NCBI RefSeq assembly: GCF_001540865.1
Contig: NC_033629.1
Coordinates: forward strand, 4,576,905 to 4,640,904
Direction: 5' to 3'
DNA length: 64,000 bases
Source of the DNA: Ananas comosus
Taxonomy: Eukaryota > Streptophyta > Magnoliopsida > Poales > Bromeliaceae
The notes beneath the pieces are model-generated. The model did no database searches. It saw nothing but the letters and a program-made list of their open reading frames with translations, and was not told where the DNA came from. The translations under genes and the position numbers were made by a program. Positions within the stretch are counted from its first letter, which is position 1; every line of letters begins with the position of its first letter. Below, piece after piece: positions 1-10,328 of this stretch.

Positions 1-533
1 AAAACACAAAAACTTGCATTATAACTCCCAAATTTCAGCACTTAAGCTTAAACCTTCAATTCCAATGTCAAAACTCACCTATCAATCCCCAAATCCACAA
101 TTCAGGTGAAGAACACTCTCAAAACCAGTAGGGGAAAGGTGGAGCAACTTCCTCTGGTCGAAAATCCAGTTCTCTCTAAGAATTGGTCCAAAAACAATCA
201 AAGAAAACTCACTTTCAGGACCAAAACACCAGCAGCTCAGTAAAATACGAAATTGACTATACAAACCTCAATCAATTTTTGTCAAACAGAGTTCCACGAA
301 ATTTTCAGGAAGTCAACTAACCACCAAAACCAAGTTTCACAGCAATCCGACTTTCCTACGTCGCACACGAGCCAAAACGCCAAAGGTCGCTGCTGGAATC
401 TGCTAAAACTGCACCTCTCAAGCTTCAAATTGTGAAATTTGGAGTAATTTAAGGAGTTTAGAGGGGTTGGAATGCAAAATATGGGTTCACTGTGAAGAGA
501 GGTGAAAAGAGCTCACTGGGGTCGAACACTACC

Positions 534-541
534 TATTTATA
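534..541 (-). promoter_or_regulatory. TATA box of the left-edge LTR
   Basis: TATAAATA on the minus strand, 77 bases downstream of the nearest palindrome of the 618-878 cluster. The same 8-mer at the same relative place occurs in the solo LTR at 36893-38011. Confidence 0.55.
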
Positions 542-617
542 AGGAGGTGGAAGAGTCAGATAAGCCCCAAGAACAAATGACACTAGCCTGCTGTCCCAGC
601 AGAAACAGCCACTTTTA

Positions 618-878
618 GGCGCCCAGAACCCCTTTCTGGGCTTCCGAAACCTCCACGCTACACAATTGCTCCTCTTCGGTTCCTCCACCAGCATTGTGCT
701 GCGCCCATATCCTGGTCCGGCAGACCTCACCTACCACCAGCCACGTGCCAGCGCAAACAATATTCACGAAATAAACTTTTGGACCCTCTTCTGGGCGCTC
801 GAAACTAAGATCCGAATTGGCTTCCAGTTCAGCACTCGAGTTCTGGGCGGCCCAAACCCTGTTCTGGGCGCCCGAAAC
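618..878. repeat. Cluster of GGGCGCCC-core palindromes in an LTR U3
   Basis: Degenerate copies of TTCTGGGCGCCCGAAAC lie at 618-628 (half), 633-650, 789-805, 841-857 and 862-878. They sit just upstream of the minus-strand TATA box, as the ACCGGT clusters do in the other LTR families of this window. Function is unknown; an enhancer or protein-binding array is the obvious inference. Confidence 0.6.
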
Positions 879-1033
879 TGACAAAACTTCAGTTTTGCTC
901 TTTTGAGTGCGCCAAGTCCATTTCTGCATCCATTTCGTGCAAAAACGACTCCGATTCAGCCCGACACTCTCCAGATGTGTCGACCAGTCACTAATACTGT
1001 AGCCAATCCTATCCAAACCTCTGGAACACTACA

Positions 1034-3010
1034 AAATATGTTTATATATTTAATATATGTATATATATAATAAAATATTATATATTAAATATATAATATG
1101 TATATATTTAATACTAGATATTTATAAATAATATATTAAAAATAAAATACTATCTTTAAAATATATATATAAATATATATCTATCTATCTATATCTATAA
1201 TCTATAATAATATAATATAAAAGCGTATAGAAATTCCGACTAAATCCAAACAGGAATAAAATAATATTCCCTATGAATGGTTATGTTTAATTTGTTAAAA
1301 ATATCTCAAATAAAAATGAACGGTTATGATCAATCTATTAAAAATAGCATTCTATCTATCAATATATCAAATCTTGCGAATGGTTATGATTAATTTGTTA
1401 AAATATATTTCAAATAAAAATTACGGTTAGATCAATCTATAAAAAAAAAAGTATTCCTATCGATAGATTTTACATTAAAATTAAAAATTTGAGTTTAAAT
1501 CATGAATTGAATTTAATTTTGATATCAAATTTGTATTAATAATTAAAAATTTTAGTTATAGTGGATCAAAATTAAATTTAAAATTTTAAATTTATAAATT
1601 TTGGATATCAAATTTGAATTAACAATTAAAATATTTAATTACAGTAAACTAAATAAAATTTCAAAAGTAAATGTGAATTAAATTTTGACGCTTTTAGTTT
1701 AATAATAATAACTTTAAATTTTAAATTTATCATAATTCAAAAATATATAAAATATTCAATATATATTATGAAAAAATTATCTAATAAAATATAACAATAT
1801 TCATTATAAAACATAATTTTATTGTAAATTTTTGCAGCTAGTAATATCTATCTATACTACTTATAAAAAGAAGTTTTTAAAAATTTTTTCTTTTCCAAAA
1901 TGTCACTCCATATAATATAATTTCAATCATATACTAATAATATCATTCGTTCAATTTTAATAAGTATAAATTACAGCCGTACAATTTTTATTTATTTTTA
2001 AATTATCATATAATATATTAATTTTTAACCATTGGATCTAATTCAATGGCAGACGATTTAAGTATCTGTCACTTTTTTTATCTAAATTGCTCTTAGACAG
2101 TGCATATCAAATCCCACATTTTATACGCGTACCTTATCTCCTAATAACCGTCATCTATATAATATCCACATTCCATTTTATTTAATAACTTATCTAATAA
2201 TAATTCTCATACTTATCTAAGCATATAAAAATTTTTATAATAACAAACGGAATATAAAGAAATAAAAAAGATATTTCATACTGACGGTTATGATTAATTT
2301 GTTAAAAAATATCTTAAATAAAAACGAATAGTTATGATTAATCTATTAGAAAATAGCATTCTTATCTATCAATATATCAAATTCTACGAATGTTTATGAT
2401 TAATTTTTTAAAAAATATTTCAAATAAAAATAAGGGTTACAATCAATCTATTAAAAATTAGCATTTATATTCATAGATTTTATATTGAAATTAAAATTTG
2501 AGTTTAAATCATGAATTGCATTTAATTTTGGACATCAAATTTGAATTAACAAATAAAAAATTTTATTATAGTGGATCAAAATTAAATTTTAAAAATTTTA
2601 AATTTATAAATTTTGGATATCAAATTTGAATTACCAATTAAAATAACAGAATTCAAAAAATATATAAAAATATTCAATGTATATATTGAAAAAATTATCT
2701 AATAAAATATAACATATTCATTTATAAAACATAATTTTTATTGTAAATTTTTGCAGCTAGTAATATCTATACTACTTATAAAAGAGCGAGTTTTAAAAAA
2801 TTTTTCTTTTCCAAAATGCCACTCCATATTAATATAATTCCAATCATATCATATACTAACAATATCATTCATTCAATTTTAATAGGTATAAATTACAGCC
2901 GTATAATTTTAATTTTAAATTATCATAGAATATATTAATTTTTAGCCAGTGGATCTAATTCAATGGCAGACGATTTAAGTATCTGTCACTTTTTTTTATC
3001 TAAATTGCTC
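1034..3010. repeat. AT-rich tandem units, Helitron-like
   Basis: No gene is visible. The block is very AT-rich and made of two diverged units of about 0.9-1 kb. Each contains the same ordered landmarks: paired stretches of the type GGTTATGATTAATTTGTTAA, a segment with TTTAAATCATGAATTG, then TCTATACTACTTATAAAA (starting at 1851 and 2766), and a tail with ATTGGATCTAATTCAATGGC and CTCTTAGACAGTGCATATC. TCTATACTA...AAAAG resembles the 5' end of plant non-autonomous Helitrons, which start with TC after an A. I could not place a convincing hairpin plus CTRR 3' end, so the class is tentative. Confidence 0.45.
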
Positions 3011-3020
3011 TTAGACAGTG
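3011..3020. repeat. Target-site duplication of the LINE, left copy
   Basis: TTAGACAGTG is repeated exactly at 8538-8547 on the other side of the LINE. The empty site survives in the neighbouring repeat unit near 2093, where the sequence runs straight through into CATATCAAATCCCAC. Confidence 0.9.
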
Positions 3021-3246
3021 TATTTTTTTTTTTTTTGAAAAAAACACCATAAGGCATTTATTTCATAGGATAAACAGTTACAGACTTCTCAAACTCTGCA
3101 AAAGAAGACCAACTAGAAGCTACCTAGGGACCAAGGCCCCATTTAGCTAGTTTATCAACATGTTGTGAAAATGAACTATATCTAGAAGAACACCGTATAA
3201 GAATATTATTATTGGACTCCAAAAGGCGTCGAAGCGAAGCAATACG

Positions 3247-4050
3247 CTATAATTCTTGTAGTGAAAACGGGATATGCTGGTCCTTAAACAAACAGGAACG
3301 AATGATAGTAGTCGAATATGTGTAAATTGAGCACTTGATATTTGGCCGATTATTTAGAAGCCACTTAACCGCCTCAGTACATGCTTGTATCTCTACAGCA
3401 AGAGCAGTTTCTGAATCGATGGAAGGTGCTGCGCAACAATAAATGACCACATGCCCTTCTATGACTAAATATCCAATTCCATCCGAGCGATTTTCCATCC
3501 AAGCACCATCCACCCAACAGATGGTATTTGGTAGTGAAAAAGAATTGATAGTCGCCGGATCAGGAATATGGAGAGGCTGAAGGTGAGCTTTGCTATAGAG
3601 CTTCGTCCATATTCTCGCATTCCTCAAAACTTTCGAACACGAAAATTTCTTGTGCTGAAAAATATAATCATTTCGTGCCTTCCAAATGGACCACAACACA
3701 TGCATGTAGTATGCCCGAATCTCGTAAAAACGTTCATTGTTAATGAGTGCATCCAACCACTCTATGAAAGTTATTGAAGACTGTGCAGTGCGCAAACCAC
3801 ACTGCGAGGCAAACCACACTTGCTGACTTAATGGACAATGAAAGAACAGATGATCCCTCGTCTCAGACTGCTCCTGGCATAGTGGGCATGAGTCTTCAAA
3901 ATGAGGTATACGCTCCGCAAGATTGATGCCCACTGGAAGAGCATCCACAACAGCACGCCAAATGAATAGTTTAACCTGCGGCATAACTTCCTTGAGCTTC
4001 CAAATTTTAAAACAGATACCTTGCGTTCTTGCATTGATCCCATGATTCAA
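3247..4050 (-). pseudogene. LINE ORF2 C-terminal part: zf-RVT and RNase H
   Basis: This is in the same frame as the RT segment upstream, separated from it by one TAG at 4063-4065. The first half has the zinc-binding zf-RVT pattern (PLCQEQSETRDHLFFHC, with Cys, Cys, His and Cys). The second half is a plant-LINE RNase H (RVT_3 type): WVDGAW supplies the first Asp and VEIQACTEA the Glu. The third acidic position appears lost, since the segment reads YTYSTTI where an SD pair is usual. The frame ends with a stop about 225 bases before the T run, a normal 3' UTR length. Confidence 0.85.
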
Positions 4051-4062
4051 ACTTGAAGATTG

Positions 4063-6330
4063 CTATCGGTTCAGATACGAAATCGCCAAGCTTAGGGTGA
4101 AACGTCCTGTAGATGTAGCCTTCCACCGAGTGTGCTCCCCCATTTGTTCAAATGCCCCGTGTAGAACATGTCTCATACTCAGCATAGATTTCCAAATATG
4201 AGAGGCATTTGATCTAGCTATTGCTATCCAAAAATCCTGCACTAGGTATTTGTGTATGATAGCTTTCGCCCACAGGGAGTTAGGACAGTGTAGGAAACTC
4301 CAAACCAATTTAGTAACAAGCGCTCTGTTGAGTACTTCCAGGGAAGGAATTTCCAATCCTCCATCTTTTCGATCTCTCGTGAGTTTTGACCACGCCCGCA
4401 GGTATAAATGCTTATTAGAGTCATCAAACCCCCAACAAAAGTCTCTAATAACACTTTCAATCTTGTGAATGTACTTGGCCGGAAGAATAATAAAACTGAG
4501 ATAAAAGCGTGGTATAGCAAGTAAAACAGATTGGATGAGAGTTAGTCTTCCAGCATGGGAGAGACTTTTAGCTTTCCAACCTGTTAATCTCTTTTGCAAG
4601 CGAATAATAACAAGCTCGAATGTATTAGTAAGGCTTCTTTCAAGAAAAAAGGGGTTCCCTAGATGCTTGCCTTGCAAGGGTGCATCATTTATATTTAGCT
4701 CCAGTCGAATAGCATCTCGTTGTACCTCGCTCATGTGTCGATTGAAAATAATTGGTGATTTGGAATAGTTAATTTCTTCCCCAAATAATTCACAAAAATT
4801 AAGAAGAAGCATCTTAAGGGCACAACTATCATTATTGGTTGCTTTTGAGAAAACAAATAGATCGTTGGCGTACAAAACATGAGTTAGAATTGGTCCCCCA
4901 GTTCCAAGGCGAATCCCTTCTAACGAATTTTCCATAGCGGCTGCCTTGAACATTGCAGATAATGCATTGATGGCTAATATGAATAAGTAAGGGGAAAGTG
5001 GACATGCTTGCCGTAGGCCTCTAGTCGGTTTGAACCAGCTAGAATCCTCACCATTAATTAAAACTGAATAATCAACAGTGGAGATGCACCAATTAACCCA
5101 CTTACAAAACCTTTCACGAAATCCGTATTTATGGAGCATAATGAGAAGAAAGTCCCAACTTAGTCGATCGTAAGCCTTAGCTAGGTCAATTTTAATAGCC
5201 ACGGCCCCCGATTTATGATGCATCAGTTTAAAAGTATGTAAGACTTCCTGGGTGAGTAAATAATTGTCAGTAATGCTTCTACCTAGGACGAAAGCAGATT
5301 GCTCCGGAGCTATGAGATCAGGAAGAATCGCCTTTAGTCTGTTAACAAGGATCTTTGCTAGACACTTGTATGTGACGTTGCATAAACTAATTGGCCTGAA
5401 ATCAGTAATATGCTCGGGGTGATCTTTCTTTGGAATAAGAACAATGGATGTCTTATTAATGCTTGTGGGGACATCCTTTTCACTGAAGAAAGCCTGCACT
5501 AATGAAAATAGGTTAGTGTGTACCAGATCCCAATAGGTTTGGAAAAAACGAGGAGAAAACCCATCTGGGCCCGGTGATTTATCAGGCTTCATACTAAATA
5601 GCGCAGCCCGCAACTCGGAGAGTTGGGGAGGCGCTATTAACTGTGCTGCATTAGTAGAGGAGATAGTAGGGAGAAAGCGGTCAAAAGTACTCCATTTTGA
5701 AGCAGAGGTATCACAAAAATGTGGTAAACAATAGCAATGATTAAAGTGCTGGGTAATATGCTCCCGAATTTCAGATTGATCAGTGAGCACGAATCCCGAA
5801 TTGTTCTTTAGCATGGTAATGGTATTCCTCTTCTTTCTCTGCGAAGCCTTTGCATGAAAATACGTAGTGTTTCGATTTCCGAACCTGATCCAATTGTCTT
5901 TAGCTCTTTGTGCCCAAAATAGTCCTTGCTTGTACAAAAAATCCTCGTACATCGCTGTAAGCGAACCCTCATTCTTCCTAGCCAGATCGCTAAGAGGAAA
6001 CCTTTGCAGCTTAGTAAGTTGTTGAAACGTACTATCCAATTGGGCTCGCAAATTGAGACGGTGCGCTCCTGCCCAACGACTCAGTTCAAAAGAGAGTCGA
6101 CGGAGTCGTCGCGGCATGGAAGCTCCCGAGTCAGAAGTCCAACTCTGCCGAACTACTTGCTTGAAGTCCTCTTGAAGCAACCACCAATTTTCGAATCGAA
6201 ATTGCTTTTTCCGGAGGGCATTCGATACATGCAATGAGAGGAGTAGAGGACTATGGTCACTGGCAACTGTAGGCAGAAGTACTAAACAGGCTGCAGGAAA
6301 AATATTTGACCATTGAGAGTCTACGAGCAC
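4063..6330 (-). pseudogene. LINE ORF2 reverse transcriptase segment
   Basis: A 755-codon open stretch. It starts inside the end of the endonuclease (SDHSPL near residue 25) and covers the LINE RT. Visible motifs: SPGPDGF near 253-259, the block IPKK...FRPISLCN near 299-318, IKIDLAKAYD with catalytic Asp382, RQACPLSPYLF near 440-450 (usually RQG.PLSP), and YAND at 487-490. The family motif is YADD, so the first catalytic Asp of the pair is replaced by Asn489, which should abolish polymerisation. The reading frame is otherwise long and uninterrupted, suggesting a fairly recent insertion. The upstream endonuclease lies in another frame. Confidence 0.9.
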
Positions 6331-6900
6331 TCTATCAAGTCGCTCAAGGATCGTGAATGGAGGTTTTTGTTTATTAGTCCAGGTATAACCCGGCCCGACA
6401 AACTTAACCTCAAAAAACCCTCATGCTTGGATGAAACGGCGCAGCAGAGTGTTGGACAGAGATGAAGTGAGGTACCTCCTAATTTATCTTGCGGGTCAAG
6501 TATACAGATAAAATCTCCAATGAGCATAGTCGGGAGGCTTGCTTGCTTAATAAGATCAAGGAGTACGTAAATTCCACACAATAGCAACTTGTAGCAGAGA
6601 TGGGTTGATATAGACTCCGACAAAAAGCCAAGGAGGGGAGTCAGCAACATCAACAGTGGCGAGAATGAAAGCGGCAGATGAAGCAAAAATTTTAATATGA
6701 ATCTCATCAGACCAAAGGAGTGCTAAGCCCCCAGAACGACCATTCGTAGGGACAAAAATTTATTTCGTAGCTTCGGTGGAAAGGGAACATCATTAGCTCG
6801 CCGACGGGATCACTTCATTTCAAATAAGAAGAAAATCGAAGGCGAAGTGGCCGTCGTCATGGAGAACTGTAGGGGCGCCTCCGAGCCCCATACAATTCCA
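6321..6900 (-). pseudogene. LINE endonuclease domain, frameshifted
   Basis: Pieces of the apurinic endonuclease (EEP fold) are readable in different frames. NCMGLGGAPTV near 6870-6895 corresponds to the N-terminal WN.RGLG motif. GDFICILDPQDKLGG within 6321-6707 corresponds to the GDFN...K.GG block. At least one frameshift (near 6320-6400) separates this from the SDHSPL end of the domain in the RT frame, and stops lie between 6707 and 6870. The domain is therefore broken. Confidence 0.75.
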
Positions 6901-6911
6901 CTCGATGATCC

Positions 6912-8375
6912 TCATTGATCGAGTGACGGCGCGTTATCCAATGCCGTCACCATTTCGTTATTAGGAAAAACAAGTTGTTGCAAGGCCTCCACGCAAACAG
7001 GTTCAGTTATCACCAAGCTGGTGTGGTCGCGTCTTTTAAAACTAGTCTTATTAGCCGCAAGTCGATTGACCTTTTCCAAACGTCCAGGCAAACCAGGAAT
7101 TGGGCCGAGCACCCGTGAGTCAGAATTGCTCATAACATGAATCGGGACGTTAAAAATAGAGCCACTATGTTCGGTAATCTGGATTATATCCTGGTTCGGC
7201 AAGGCCACCTGATTGGGCTCTGACGTAGTCGGTGCATTAGGTTCAAGGTGCATTGTGTTGTCCACCTGGTTTAATGTAGGAAAAATTGGTGTGATTATTG
7301 ATTGGCTCACATTTGTAGCGGTACAGGAGATATTTAAGACAGTTATGCTTGCTTTGTTGGTAGTGTCTATCGGAATCTTGCTGCATGATTGGAGCAACTG
7401 ATTCTCCCACCTGATTCTTGGTCACCCACACCATCCTTATCAGGAAAGTATCTTGTCTCTAAGGCACCTTCCAAAATCGAATCCGCATTCTTGGAAACAG
7501 ATTTCAAAAATCTTGTCCTTCAGGAAGGTAATCTTCATAGAAATACTAACATTGTGCTTGATGTCGCCATCTGATGCACTGACCGTAACAGGCAACGGCC
7601 CTGCCATTGCCGCAGCCGAGATGGATGTTGGATAACGAGGACGAAGGAAATCAATAATTCCTGCTTGATCCGACACAGATGTGTCAGGAGGAATGAGGTC
7701 TATCATTGATTCACGGACTCTGCTATGTTCCATATCATGACCAATTAATCCGCAAAAAATGCAAAACCGAGGCAAACGTTCATATGCAATCTTTAGATTA
7801 AAGGGCTCGATGTCAATGATGTGAGCGACCAACTTATCTTTCAATAGTTGACGAAGATCAATGAGTACACGAACCCGAATATAATTAGGCCGGACTAAGC
7901 GAGAGTTCGGAATTACAGGTAGCACCTCACCAAGCTCCTTTGCCAATTTGAGAGCGATATTAGGTAGAAGCAAATCCGGAGGCAATCAATGAAGCTGCAC
8001 CCACATTGGTGTGTAATGCAACTTGTATTTCTCTAACTGAGTAAACATTCGGAATCGCTCCAACATTAGGATAGATCCATTATAGCACCATGGGGAAGTA
8101 TTCCAAATAGCCATAAGGTCTACCTCCGATCCAAAACTGATGAAGAATATGCCGGTCTTAGCCTCTCGAATATCAAAAGACTTGACGAAGGGCCAAACCC
8201 GACGAAGGACACTAAGGAGCCCGTTCAATGGCGGGTGAACATCTGCAAGAAGTTTCGCCACAAAGCAGTGTCGGAAAAAAGGGTTCGGTGTAGCGTCCTT
8301 CAACCGGAGAGTTACCTTCGCCGTAGTTGGTGTAGACAAAAGCCCACGAAATTTTGCCAATAAATCCTCTTCCAT
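6912..8375 (-). pseudogene. LINE ORF1: DUF4283-like domain plus CCHC zinc knuckle
   Basis: One frame runs from the ATG at 8375 (MEEDLLAKFRGLL) to 6912, broken by in-frame TGA codons at 7986-7988 and 7440-7442 and by another just after the latter. The first 130 residues match the DUF4283 domain of plant LINE and retroelement ORF1 proteins (FFRHCFVAKLLA, the block ending WNTSPWCYNGSILML, then MWVQLH). A zinc knuckle follows (FCIFCGLIGHDMEHS), and then a low-complexity C-terminal part. ORF1 proteins of this type bind RNA in the retrotransposition particle. Because the frame is kept across the stops, the breaks are point changes, not indels. Confidence 0.85.
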
Positions 8376-8547
8376 AACAAGAGTGGAAAAGCAATGTATG
8401 GAGGAGAGTTCTGATTAGATAAGGAATCAAAGGGGACAAAGGTGGTAAATTATGAGATGAAGAGAAAGGAAGACGAAGGGAGTAGGGAAAAAGAGTTGAT
8501 GGTCCCTGATATGCTAACAGGCAATACAAGCGATATTTTAGACAGTG

Positions 8548-9090
8548 CATATCAAATCCCACATTTTATACGCGTACATTATCTCCTAATAACTGCCATC
8601 TATATAATATCCACATTTCATTTTATCTAATAACTTATCTAATAATGATTCTCATAGTTATCTAAGCATATAAAAAATTTTATAATAACAAACGGAATAT
8701 AAAAAAAATAAAAAGATATTTCATACCGACGGTTATGATTAATTTGTTAAAAAATATCTTAAATAAAAATGAATAGTTATGATCAATCTATTATAAAATA
8801 ACATTCTTATCTCTCAATATATCAAATTCTACGAATGGTTATGATTAATTTTTTAAAAACTATTTCAAATAAAAACAAGGGTTACAATCAATCTATTAAA
8901 AATTAGCATTTCTGTTCATAGATTTTATATTAAAATTAAAATTTGATTTTAAATCATGAATTGCATTTAATTTTGGATATCAAATTTGAATTAACAAATA
9001 AAAAATTTTAATTACAGTAGATCATAATTAAATTTTAACAAATTTAAATTTATAAATTTTTGATATAAAATTTGAATTAACAATTAAAAT
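8548..9090. repeat. Continuation of the AT-rich tandem unit after the LINE
   Basis: This picks up where the unit was split at 3010 (CATATCAAATCCCACATTTT) and then repeats the landmarks seen at 2100-2640. It supports a third unit. No gene is seen. Confidence 0.75.
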
Positions 9091-10059
9091 ATTCTTCTAT
9101 ACGTATATTTTTTAGTAATATCCTTTTTTATTTTCACCCGTATTTTTCTCAAATATTTTCATTTTTTTTTTACACTAACATCCTTTCTTATTTGTCCCTG
9201 TCACTAGTACCGACACATCGTCATCCTCCTCCTCATCGTTATCGTCATCGTCATCGTCAACGCCGACGCCGGGACATTGTCGTCTTCGCCACTTTCACTA
9301 TATTTGGAAAGAGATTTTGATCTAACCTAAACATTTTTTTTTAATGTACTTTTATACTGTTTTAGCATTTTTTTTTTACCATTTTCTCATTTTCATCTAT
9401 ACATTTCTCAAATATAAATTATATATGTTTTTAGTAATATCATTTTTTTCATTTTTACCTATATTTTTCTCAAATATTCTCAAATATTTTTTTAGTAATA
9501 TTCTTTCTCATTTGTCTCCGACGCCGGCACCGGCGCATCATCATCATTCTCCTTATCGTCATCACCGGCGTCGGCATTTTGTCGTTTTGGCCACTTTCAC
9601 CACAGTTTGAGAGGTATTTTAATCCCACTTAAAAATTTTTCTTTTTCTTTAATGTGCTTTTATATTGTTTTACTTTTTAAATTTTTTTAATAAATTTTTT
9701 CTCTCTCATATTGAGATTGGGGCTAAACTTAAGCATAAACAGAAAAAAAAATTTTATTACTTGAGATTTGGATTGCTTATATTAAATATGGGCAAGTCTG
9801 CTTAATTTCGGTGTATTGCTTATTTGGATTTATATTTACGATTGTAACAAACTCACATGGCTAAATTAAAGAACCAACAAAAAAAAAAAAAGAAGAAAAG
9901 ATGTGGTTATATCTAATTGATTTGGGCTTGAACTTGCTTAAATTGTAATTTGGACTTGAAATTATTAAGATCTGAAATAAATTTATTAGGACAAAATAAA
10001 GTACTTAAAAAAAATTTAAGTTGATTTGGGTTTGGGCTTGCCTGGGTGTACTAAATTTA
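9091..10059. other. AT-rich unassigned stretch with an internal direct duplication
   Basis: No coding capacity that I trust. Two related blocks, about 9100-9375 and 9425-9680, each run from TTTTTAGTAATAT through a short GC-rich island with TCGTCATC and CGACGCCG runs to the phrase GCCACTTTCAC and then a T-rich stretch. The remainder (9700-10059) is AT-rich with A runs and phrases such as GATTTGGGCTTG. The ORF at 9344-9610 is T-rich low complexity and is not called. Confidence 0.5.
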
Positions 10060-10328
10060 TCTACACTAATTACAAAAGTGTGAATTTTAAATCTTTTTCT
10101 TTTCCAAAATGCTATATGCTATTAATATAATTCTAATCACATACTAACAATATCATTCATTCAACTTTTATGGATATAAATTACAGTCGTATAATTTTTA
10201 TTTTATTTTCAAATTATCATAAAATTTATTAATTCTTAATTATTGGATCTAATCCAATGGCCTACAAATTAAGTATCTATCACTTTTTTTAATCTAAATT
10301 GTCCGCAGGCAGTGCGTATCAAATCCTA
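10060..10328. repeat. Partial copy of the AT-rich, Helitron-like unit
   Basis: It begins TCTACACTAATTACAAAAG, a diverged form of the starts at 1851 and 2766, and follows the same order through TTCTTTTCCAAAATGC and TATTGGATCTAATCCAATGG to GCAGTGCGTATCAAATCC. It is cut there by the LTR that starts at 10329. Confidence 0.55.

Larger units (their letters stand above)
1..1033 (-). mobile_element. LTR fragment of a retrotransposon, cut by the window edge
   Basis: The right end reads ...AACACTACA, the reverse complement of a TGT-type LTR start, and it stops abruptly at AT-rich DNA. Reading on the minus strand there is a palindrome cluster (618-878), then a TATA box (534-541), then a leader-like stretch running out of the window. 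This order (U3, TATA, leader) matches the other LTRs in the window. The open frames at 533-1016 cover the palindrome repeats and look like chance ORFs. The family was not identified and no internal coding region is visible. Confidence 0.6.
3021..8537 (-). mobile_element. L1-type LINE, near full length, defective
   Basis: A 5.5-kb non-LTR retrotransposon on the minus strand. On the plus strand it begins with a T run (3023-3036), which is the poly(A) tail of the minus-strand copy. A perfect 10-bp target duplication flanks it. In coding order it carries ORF1 with a DUF4283-like domain and a zinc knuckle (8375-6912), a degraded endonuclease (about 6900-6321), reverse transcriptase (6330-4063) and zf-RVT plus RNase H (4050-3247). 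It landed in one copy of the AT-rich tandem repeat. ORF1 and ORF2 are interrupted and the RT motif is changed, so this copy is not expected to move on its own. Confidence 0.92.

Noticed and set aside
9344..9610. Phe/Tyr-rich ORF that resembles a membrane protein
   Set aside because: Encoded by T-rich low-complexity DNA within a duplicated repeat block.
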